This document shows, one piece after another, positions 1 to 5,907 of a DNA stretch of 7,945 nt. The stretch covers positions 1-7,945 of the forward strand of contig JAGVOC010000228.1 of the NCBI GenBank assembly GCA_020052975.1, given 5' to 3'. The position numbers and the translations under genes are program-made. The DNA comes from Desulfobacterales bacterium. GTDB lineage: Bacteria; Desulfobacterota; Desulfobacteria; Desulfobacterales; RPRI01. How positions within the stretch are numbered: position 1 is the first letter of the stretch; every line of letters starts with the position of its first letter. Below the pieces are notes generated by a model. The model did no database searches and was not told the origin of the DNA. It saw nothing but the letters and a program-made list of their open reading frames with translations.

Positions 1-113
1 CCGCCTGAGGCGGACTCTCCCGCCGCTTGAAGTAAATTCAAGCGGTTCCACCCTCACCCCAGGCCGGGGCTTAATCGCCCTCGGCCTGCTGATGGACTTC
101 TTACGAGTCCATC
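1..113. repeat. Cluster of four consecutive hairpin-forming palindromes
   Basis: Four inverted repeats follow each other with little spacing. Bases 1-13 read CCGCC-TGA-GGCGG and continue with AC, so the full unit was probably GTCCGCC/GGCGGAC cut by the window edge. Bases 23-45 form a perfect 9-bp stem (CCGCTTGAA/TTCAAGCGG) with a 5-nt loop. Bases 61-87 form AGGCCGGGGC/GCCCTCGGCCT with one bulged T. Bases 91-113 form GATGGACT/AGTCCATC with a 7-nt loop. The last unit, read on the minus strand with one flanking base, starts TGATGGACTCGTAA and so belongs to the same family as the repeats at 5831 and 7837. No protein-coding signal is convincing here. The cluster looks like a patch of REP/MITE-type non-coding repeats. 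Confidence 0.65.
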
Positions 114-147
114 ATTCATATAACCACCGTTTCAGATCGCTACGTAT

Positions 148-282
148 TGACGGCTTTGTAAAAAGTAACAATATGCTTTTTTATGTCATTCTCGCGAAAG
201 CGGGAATCCAGTCTTTTCAACAAGTTCTGGACTCCCATTTTCACGGGAGTGACGGGATTTTATACTTTTTACGAGAGCATCA
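148..282. repeat. 135-bp nested inverted-repeat element (MITE/REP-like)
   Basis: The outer ends are TGACGGCTTTGTAAAAAGT (148-166) and ACTTTTTACGAGAGCATCA (264-282), which pair at 14 of 19 positions. Inside, an arm starting GTCATTCTCGCGAAAGCGGG (about 185-211) is an imperfect inverted copy (about 21 of 27) of an arm ending CACGGGAGTGAC (about 227-253), so the whole element can fold as one long hairpin. The left end matches the repeat that begins at 7837 almost exactly. No transposase is encoded. It is best read as a small non-autonomous mobile or palindromic repeat of a kind common in Desulfobacterota genomes. That family attribution is from general knowledge and was not searched. Confidence 0.7.
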
Positions 283-497
283 GTGTTACGCTGCATTTCA
301 GTTTGTGCAAAATAGCTTAAAATGAGATTACGGTCAACCGCTTATATTGACATCTTAATTGATTCAGATTGCAAAAAATTATAAATTGTTTTAATCAAAG
401 ACGCATCCGACAGATCGGCTAATTTAAACGGAAGAGCCGGATTAAGTTTGAGAAGTCGGGGATAATTGACTATGATGTCGTCAAATTGCAGCGTAAA
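283..497. other. AT-rich intergenic stretch with no recognisable gene
   Basis: Between the repeat element and the tlpA promoter I see no credible coding sequence, tRNA or strong hairpin. A TTGACA hexamer at 347-352 lacks a -10 box at proper spacing. A short open frame starting at 92 and ending at 325 runs through the palindromic repeats and has no ribosome binding site, so it is not called as a gene. Confidence 0.5.
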
Positions 498-526
498 ATG
501 ACAACATGGTGATCAAATGATATAAG
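498..526 (+). promoter_or_regulatory. Sigma-70 type promoter with extended -10, for the thioredoxin-like gene
   Basis: ATGACA (498-503, five of six matches to TTGACA) is separated by exactly 17 nt from TATAAG (521-526, five of six matches to TATAAT). The -10 is preceded by TGA, giving the TGn extended -10 motif. Transcription would start near 533 and leave a leader of about 50 nt before the ATG at 584. That start site would place the earlier in-frame ATG at 539 almost at the 5' end of the mRNA, which supports the downstream start. Confidence 0.55.
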
Positions 527-570
527 AGGTCTCTTTTTATGTGCCAATTAATCTCTTTGTATCGATTTCT

Positions 571-575
571 GGAGG
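571..575 (+). promoter_or_regulatory. Ribosome binding site that decides the start at 584
   Basis: GGAGG lies 8 nt before the ATG at 584. The alternative in-frame ATG at 539 has no Shine-Dalgarno sequence and would add 15 residues in front of a well-formed signal peptide. Confidence 0.75.
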
Positions 576-583
576 TTTCGGAG

Positions 584-1111
584 ATGTCTTTTAAAGGAAT
601 AAGATTTATTTTGACGACAGCGCTGATTTTATGCGCTGTTCTTTTCACGGGAAAGCCTTCTTTCGCATTGTCGGCCAACGATGCAGCCCCGCCGATAGCC
701 CTTCGCGACAGCAGCGGAACATATTTCTACTTGAGTGATTACACCGGTCCTTCCGCAAAGAAACCCGCAAATGGCGTAATCGTCAATTTTTTCGCCTCAA
801 CCTGTGATCCGTGCAGGAAAGAACTGCCGGCGTTAAACTCCCTTGTTAATGAGTTTACGCTAAAGAATATCAAGGTTCTTATCATAGGTTATAAAGAAGG
901 CTTTGACGCGTTCATGGGTATGCTTGAAGATCTGAAGGTGGATAAACCTGTAATCCTGAGCGACCCTTATGGAAAGGCCGGAAAGGAATACGGCGTTTAT
1001 GGCCTGCCCATGACGGTATTCATAGGAGCCGACGGCAAAGTGAAAGAGATAGTCAGAGGCGAACTGACAGGAAAGACTCTTAAGGAAAAGGCGGCAAAAT
1101 TCTTCAAATAA
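584..1111 (+). CDS. Secreted TlpA/ResA-like thioredoxin-fold protein
   Basis: This 175-residue protein probably acts as a thiol-disulfide oxidoreductase outside the cytoplasmic membrane. Residues 1-30 look like a signal peptide: K4 and R7 near the N-terminus, a hydrophobic core at about 9-22, and a likely cleavage site around SFA-LSA (26-31). The thioredoxin fold follows, with VNFFASTCDPCRKELP at 67-82. The active-site pair is C74-D-P-C77, and the cis-proline loop is GLPMTVFIG (P142). Length and motifs fit the AhpC/TSA-TlpA-ResA group. The tryptophan often found just before the CxxC is a threonine here. The substrate cannot be told from sequence; cytochrome c maturation or periplasmic thiol reduction are the usual roles. 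It has its own promoter, and the next gene starts 231 nt later behind another promoter candidate, so it is probably not in the hdr operon. Confidence 0.85.
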   Translation: MSFKGIRFILTTALILCAVLFTGKPSFALSANDAAPPIALRDSSGTYFYLSDYTGPSAKKPANGVIVNFFASTCDPCRKELPALNSLVNEFTLKNIKVLIIGYKEGFDAFMGMLEDLKVDKPVILSDPYGKAGKEYGVYGLPMTVFIGADGKVKEIVRGELTGKTLKEKAAKFFK

Positions 1112-1164
1112 GGCTTTGCGAGCTTTCCATAACCCCCTCCTTTTGCCATGATTTTTAAAAAATA

Positions 1165-1193
1165 TTGACAAGTATGGTTTCTATAGATACAAA
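1165..1193 (+). promoter_or_regulatory. Candidate sigma-70 promoter of the hdrA-mvhD operon
   Basis: A perfect TTGACA (1165-1170) is followed after 17 nt by TACAAA (1188-1193, four of six matches to TATAAT). Transcription from about 1200 would give a leader of roughly 140 nt before the hdrA ATG. The leader contains a palindrome AACCGGTT (1218-1225) and a weak hairpin ACCGG/CCGGT (1292-1310), neither of which I can tie to a known regulator. A separate perfect TATAAT at 1277-1282 has no fitting -35 box. No terminator is obvious between the thioredoxin gene and this site. Confidence 0.45.
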
Positions 1194-1342
1194 AAACATT
1201 TCCTTATGTGTATTATTAACCGGTTTCAGCCCTTTTTGATTGCGTAAATTGCAATATAAACAGCTAATTGCATAACTATAATTGAGGTCATACCGGATTT
1301 TTTACCCGGTTTAAAGATAATTTTTACCAGGAGAATTAAGAG

Positions 1343-4300
1343 ATGTCTCATCATGTGATCGGATCAGTACTGGTAGTGGGAGGCGGGATTGCCGGAATGC
1401 AGTCTGCCCTCGATTTGGCCAATTCCGGATATTATGTTTATCTGCTTGAAAAATCCCCGTCCATAGGCGGGGTAATGTCCCAGCTTGACAAGACATTCCC
1501 CACCAATGACTGCGCGATGTGAATTATCTCCCCTAAACTGGTCGAGGTCGGCCGGCATCTGAATATAGAGATCGTCACATCAAGCGAAGTCAAAGATATC
1601 AAGGGGAAAGCCGGAAATTTTGAGGTTGAGATTATCCGCCATCCGCGGTTTGTCGACGAGACAAAATGTATTGCCTGCGGCGCCTGTTCTGAAAAATGTC
1701 CCAAGAAGGTTGACGATGAATACAACATGGGGCTCGCAAAAAGAAAAGCCATTTATGTCCAGTATGCCCAGGCGGTTCCATTAAAATACACCATCGACAA
1801 GGCTAACTGTATATATTTTATAAAAAAGGGAAAATGCGGGGCCTGTAAAAAAATCTGCCCGACAGGAGCAGTTGATTTTGACCAGAAGGAAGAGATTGTG
1901 ACCTTAAATGTCGGGTCTGTAATTCTTTCCCCCGGTTTTGCTCCGTTTGACCCGACCGTTTTTGATTCCTACCAGTACGCAAAACTTCCCAACGTCATGA
2001 CATCAATGGAGTTTGAGCGTATTCTTTCCGCATCAGGCCCCACAATGGGGCATCTTGTCCGCACATCCGATCATAAGGAGCCTAAAAAGATAGCCTGGTT
2101 CCAGTGCGTCGGGTCAAGAGATATGAACAGGTGCGACAATTCCTACTGCTCATCCGTCTGCTGCATGTATGCGATTAAGGAGGCAGTGATTGCAAAGGAA
2201 CATGCCGGCAAGGATCTTGATTGTGCTGTTTTCTACATGGATATGCGGACCCACGGCAAGGAATTTGAAAGATTCTACAACAATGCGAAAGACAAGCACG
2301 GAGTCAGGTTCATAAGATGCCGGGTGCACACGATTAATCCGGTCGCGGGTACTGATGATCTTGAAATCCGCTACATCACCGAAAACGGGGAGATTAAAAC
2401 CGAGATTTTCGACCAGATAGTCCTTTCTGTCGGATTGCAGATAAAGCCGGAAATTGCCGACCTTGCCAAGAGGCTGGGTATTGAACTGACTGAAGGAAGG
2501 TTCTGCAAGACAGAGACCTTCGAGCCGGTTGCGACCTCAAGAGAAGGAATATTTGTCTGCGGGGTATTCCAGGGGCCGAAGGACATTCCCCAGGCAGTTA
2601 TTGATGCAAGCGCTGCGGCCTCTGCGGCGGGTGAAATTTTAAGCGAGGCCCGCAACACGCTCATAAAGCACAAAGAGGCTGTTACCGAGACAAATATTAC
2701 AGGTGAACGCCCGAGAATAGGCGTTTTTGTCTGCCGGTGCGGCATCAACATAGCCGGAGTAGTGGATGTTCCAAAAGTGGCGGAATATGCAAAGACACTT
2801 CCTTATGTGGAATTTGCGACCGACAACCTTTACTCCTGCTCCCAGGATACGCAGGAGACCATGGCCCAGATAATCAAGAAGGAGAGATTAAACAGGGTTG
2901 TTGTTGCCGCCTGTACACCAAAGACACATGAACCGCTCTTCCAGGAGACCCTCACAAATGCAGGTCTCAATAAATACCTTTTCGAGATGGCAAATATAAG
3001 AAACCAGGATTCATGGGTGCATAAGAGCAGTCCTGGGCTTGCAACCGAAAAGGCGATAGATCTTGTCAGAATGGCGGTAGCGAAGGTTGCGCTCATGGAG
3101 CCTCTGAAAGAGGCTGAGCTTCAGGTCAATCAAACTGCCGTTGTAATCGGAGGCGGGATTGCCGGAATGTCGGCTGCAAAGAGCCTTGCGAAACAGGGCT
3201 ATGAAACCCATATCATTGAAAAAGGCTCATCCCTTGGCGGCCAGGCTCTGAATATTTTCAGGACTCCGAAAGGCGAGAATGTAGCACAAAAGCTTTCCGA
3301 CCTTGTTGATGAGATAAAAAAAGACGGAAAAATTCATGTCCACCTCGATGCTGCCATCACAAATGTTGAAGGTTTTGTTGGAAACTTCAAATCAACCGTT
3401 TCCTCAAACGGCAATGCAAATGTAATAGAGCACGGGATAGCGATTATCGCAACGGGCGCAAGCGCTTTCAAACCTTCGGAATACAATTACGGCAAAGACC
3501 CCCGTATAATGACGAGCCTTGAGCTTGACAGGAAATTCATTGAAAAGGATCCTTCCCTTAAAACCGCCGATTCAGCCGTTTTCATCCAGTGTGTGGGATC
3601 AAGGGAGCCTGACCGGCCTTACTGTTCGAGGGTTTGCTGTACCCATTCAATCGATAATGCCATAGAGCTTAAAAGCATAAATCCGGATATTAACGTCTAT
3701 GTTCTTTACAGGGACGTAAGAACTTATGGTGAGCGCGAATACCTATATAAGAAAGCCCGGGAGAAGGGCGTTATTTTCATAAGATATTCGGTGGACAAAA
3801 AACCGGAAGTCAAGCTTGAAGGCGGAAAGATAACGGTCGGAATTACCGACCATATACTTGGCCGCCGCATAGAGATTGAAGCCGATCTCGTTACCCTTGC
3901 AACCGCCGTTATTCCGAACAGGGACTTAAAGCTTGCCAATTTCTTTAAAGTGCCGGTAAATGAAGACGGATTTTACATTGAGCGCCATGCAAAACTCGGC
4001 CCGTCCGAATTTGCAACAGACGGCGTTTTCCTGTGCGGCCTTGCCCACTATCCGAAGCCTATTGATGAATCGGTAGCACAGGGAATGGCTGCGGCATCAA
4101 GAGCGGTTACGCTTCTTGCCAGGAAAACGATCCACACGAGCGGAACAATAGCCGAAACAATGCCTGCTGTGTGCAGTTCATGCGGAGTATGCGTTTCGAT
4201 ATGTCCGTACTCTGCCCCCTCTTTTATTGAAGAGACAGCCCGGTTTTTCCCGGGCAAGGCGCAGATAAACCCTGTCTTATGCAAAGGATGCGGTTTATGC

Positions 4301-4393
4301 GTGGCATCATGCAGGTCAGGAGCCATAAGACTCAAAGGTTTTGACAATGACCAGATTTTTGCCCAGATTTACGAATTAAACAAGGCCATGTAA
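1343..4393 (+). CDS. hdrA: HdrA-type flavin/iron-sulfur electron-transfer subunit, selenocysteine-containing, double-module form
   Basis: Reading the TGA at 1520-1522 as selenocysteine gives 1016 residues. HdrA subunits carry FAD and several [4Fe-4S] clusters and are the flavin-based electron-bifurcating centre of cytoplasmic Hdr complexes. Start: ATG at 1343, with AGGAGA 8 nt upstream. Module 1 has an FAD motif GGGIAGM at 13-19, then TNDC57-A-M-U60, where HdrA normally has CAMC. Next come two ferredoxin motifs (C109/112/115/119 and C156...C165/168/172) and FQCVGSR with C255. From about 458 a second, fuller HdrA unit begins: VFVCRCG (C464, C466), [13 protein letters not shown], a second FAD motif at 603-609, IQCVGSR with C750, and C-terminal [4Fe-4S] motifs C944/947/950/954 and C980/983/986/990. 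Methanogen HdrA is about 650 residues, so this is an HdrA-HdrA fusion. Conserved sequence continues through the TGA. The mvhD gene follows after 51 nt. If TGA is read as stop, the annotated start would move to the ATG at 1727. Confidence 0.93.
1520..1555 (+). promoter_or_regulatory. UGA selenocysteine codon 60 of hdrA with downstream bacterial SECIS-like hairpin
   Basis: The TGA at 1520-1522 is followed by a stem-loop at 1538-1555: CUGGUCG pairs with CGGCCGG (7 bp, two of them G-U) around the loop AGGU (1545-1548). The loop begins after 22 intervening nt, within the range known for bacterial SECIS elements, which lie inside the coding region just after the UGA and need a guanine in the apical loop for SelB binding. 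The fold was worked out by hand with no energy calculation. The element sits within codons for a conserved HdrA segment. Confidence 0.75.
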
Positions 4394-4444
4394 ATAATTT
4401 GAGATTTCAAATTTCAAATATGAGATTCAACGGAGGAGAATATT

Positions 4445-4873
4445 ATGTCAGACTGGGAACCGAAAATAGCGACTTTTTTGTGCAACTGGTGCAGCTACGG
4501 AGCCGCTGACCTTGCGGGTGTCGGAAGGATGGAGTATCCGCCGAACATCAGGGTCATCAGGATACCATGCACCGGGCGTATGAGCCCCAAGTTTTTCCTC
4601 GCGGCCCTCATGCAGGGGGCTGACGGTGTCTGGGTATCCGGGTGACATCCGGGCGAATGCCATTACCTGGAAGGTAATTATTATGCCCGGAGAAAATTCG
4701 GACTCTTCAATAATCTTATGGAACACATGGGTGTTGAACCCGGCAGGTTGAGTTTTTCCTGGATTTCCTCCGCTGAATCAACCAAGTTTGTTGAAGTGGT
4801 GAAGGATGTTACGGCGACTGTAAAGGCCCTGGGACCTAATAATAATTTTAAGAAAGCAGCTAAGGTAGCTTAA
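4445..4873 (+). CDS. mvhD: MvhD/FlxD-type [2Fe-2S] electron-transfer protein, selenocysteine-containing
   Basis: With the TGA at 4643-4645 read as selenocysteine the product has 142 residues, the normal size for a stand-alone MvhD (delta subunit of F420-non-reducing hydrogenase; FlxD in sulfate reducers). The family carries a [2Fe-2S] cluster and passes electrons from a hydrogenase, formate dehydrogenase or NAD(P)H module to HdrA in the cytoplasm. Visible motifs are C13-NW-C16-SY, PC42TGR, GADGVWVSG-U67-HPGE-C72-HY, EGNYYARRKF and a WISSAE segment. Homologues usually have GCHxGDCHY at the UGA position. The start is ATG 4445, with GGAGGAG 6 nt upstream. The gene follows hdrA by 51 nt, in a spacer with AT-rich short repeats (ATTTCAAAT). 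It ends 1 nt before the next ATG, suggesting translational coupling. A conventional reading would give a 66-residue fragment. Confidence 0.93.
4643..4678 (+). promoter_or_regulatory. UGA selenocysteine codon 67 of mvhD with downstream bacterial SECIS-like hairpin
   Basis: The TGA at 4643-4645 is followed by a perfect 7-bp stem, ATTACCT (4662-4668) with AGGTAAT (4672-4678), closing a GGA loop (4669-4671). If the top U-A pair opens, the loop is UGGAA. The loop begins after 23 intervening nt, almost the same geometry as in hdrA (22 nt). The guanines in the loop are as expected for SelB recognition. The fold was identified by eye. Confidence 0.78.
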
Positions 4874-4874
4874 C

Positions 4875-5822
4875 ATGTCAGGATATATTGATAAGATAAG
4901 GGAAATATCTAAACGGCTTTTGGATGAGGGCAGGGTGGATATGATTATAGGTTTCCGTAAAGGAACCATACCCATGATGAATGAACCCTGTTTCGTGAAG
5001 AACTCCGGTGAGTTGTCAACGCTTGTCTGGGACAGTAATTGCGGAATCAACCTGGCCAATTATCTTACCGACAGGAAGGAAAAGATAGGGATTGTTGCCA
5101 AGGGATGTGATTCAAGGAATATCGTAACCCACATTATTGAAAACAAGATCAAGCGGGAAAAACTGGTAATCATCGGCGTTCCGTGCAAGGGAATGTTAGA
5201 TAAACGGAAAGTCGCCGGGATGTTTGAAAACGGTATTGATGATATAAGAGAAGACGGCAACATCGTTCGGGTCAAAAGCCGGGGCGTGGAGACCAGCCTG
5301 AACAAATCGGATGTGCTTCAGGAAAACTGCGCACTCTGCATTCACCGTAATCCCGTGATTTATGACGAACTGGCCGGTCCTTTGATTGAAGAACAGAAGA
5401 GCGTTGACCGATACGCCGATGTCCGCCGGATCGAAGCCATGACTGCACAGGGAAAATGGGAGTATTTTAAGGATCTGATTTCCCCGTGCATCCGATGCTA
5501 TGCCTGCCGGAACGCCTGTCCCCTGTGTTACTGTCCCACCTGTTTTGTGGATGAATCAAGACCCCAGTGGTGCGGCAAGAGTCAGGACGAAATCGACACC
5601 CGAACTTTTCATTTTCTGAGGGCCTACCATTGCGCAGGCCGTTGCACCGACTGCGGCGCGTGCGAGCGGGCATGCCCGCTCGGAATAAAAGTCCGGCAGT
5701 TCACCAGTAAGCTCAACAAGGACTGCCTGGATATGTTTGGCTGGGAAGCCGGACTCTCGCCCGATGAACGTCCGCCGCTCGATACATTCAAACCGGCTGA
5801 TCCGGGTGATTTTATAAAATAA
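4875..5822 (+). CDS. Iron-sulfur electron-transfer protein with two [4Fe-4S] motifs (FlxB/FlxC-like)
   Basis: This 315-residue protein has an N-terminal region like the F420-hydrogenase/formate-dehydrogenase beta (FrhB/FdhB) group: KIGIVAKGC78DSRN and VIIGVPC104KG. C39, C56, C152 and C155 are further candidate ligands. A ferredoxin-like part follows, with C205-IR-C208-YA-C211-RNA-C215 and three extra cysteines, C218, C220 and C223. The last motif is C257-TD-C260-GA-C263-ERA-C267-P. No signal peptide or membrane segment is seen, so it is cytoplasmic. In flx-hdr operons of sulfate reducers, ferredoxin-like FlxB and FlxC link the NAD(P)H-oxidising FlxA to FlxD/HdrA. Position and cysteine pattern fit such a role, but I cannot decide between FlxB and FlxC. 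The start is ATG 4875, 1 nt after the mvhD stop, with AAGG 9 nt upstream inside mvhD. Confidence 0.8.
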   Translation: MSGYIDKIREISKRLLDEGRVDMIIGFRKGTIPMMNEPCFVKNSGELSTLVWDSNCGINLANYLTDRKEKIGIVAKGCDSRNIVTHIIENKIKREKLVIIGVPCKGMLDKRKVAGMFENGIDDIREDGNIVRVKSRGVETSLNKSDVLQENCALCIHRNPVIYDELAGPLIEEQKSVDRYADVRRIEAMTAQGKWEYFKDLISPCIRCYACRNACPLCYCPTCFVDESRPQWCGKSQDEIDTRTFHFLRAYHCAGRCTDCGACERACPLGIKVRQFTSKLNKDCLDMFGWEAGLSPDERPPLDTFKPADPGDFIK

Positions 5823-5830
5823 TTAACTTA

Positions 5831-5873
5831 TGATGGACTCGTATAAAGTCATGGTTCAGACGGCAAAGCCGTC
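5831..5873. repeat. Short intra-operon repeat with perfect hairpin
   Basis: TGATGGACTCGTATAAAGTC (5831-5850) is a close variant of the repeat end at 7837 and of the minus-strand sequence at 90-114. It is followed by GACGGC-AAA-GCCGTC (5859-5873), a perfect 6-bp hairpin. The repeat fills most of the 85-nt gap between the two iron-sulfur protein genes. There is no T-run after the hairpin, so it does not look like an intrinsic terminator. It could act in mRNA processing or stability, or simply be an inserted repeat. Confidence 0.6.
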
Positions 5874-5907
5874 AACTTATAACCCGCAACATAAATAAGG
5901 TATTGCT

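Noticed and set aside
1..113. CRISPR array or integron attC sites
   Set aside because: The hairpins differ in sequence and spacing. There are no regular repeats with spacers and no cas or integrase gene.
92..325. Open frame of 77 codons on the + strand
   Set aside because: It runs through two palindromic repeat elements, has no ribosome binding site and no recognisable protein motif.
347..352. TTGACA as a -35 box upstream of the thioredoxin-like gene
   Set aside because: The nearest TATAAA is about 27 nt away, too far for a sigma-70 promoter.
539..583. Earlier in-frame ATG (539) for the thioredoxin-like gene
   Set aside because: It has no Shine-Dalgarno sequence and lies within a few bases of the predicted transcription start. 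The ATG at 584 has GGAGG at good spacing and begins a proper signal peptide.
1277..1282. Perfect TATAAT in the hdrA leader as the main -10 box
   Set aside because: No -35-like hexamer lies 16-18 nt upstream, and there is no TGn extension. The TTGACA/TACAAA pair at 1165-1193 is better spaced, although a secondary start here is possible.
2371..3211. Minus-strand open frames across hdrA, and similar ones across the later genes
   Set aside because: They are shadows of strongly conserved + strand genes and show no family motifs or ribosome binding sites.
1727..4393. hdrA beginning at the ATG at 1727 as a complete gene
   Set aside because: The upstream frame encodes the HdrA flavin-binding start and one full ferredoxin motif, interrupted only by a TGA at a conserved cysteine. 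Selenocysteine explains this better than a late start.
1520..4645. The two TGA codons as nonsense mutations making pseudogenes
   Set aside because: Both replace a conserved cysteine in families with known Sec members, both have SECIS-like hairpins at the same spacing, and the reading frames are otherwise intact.
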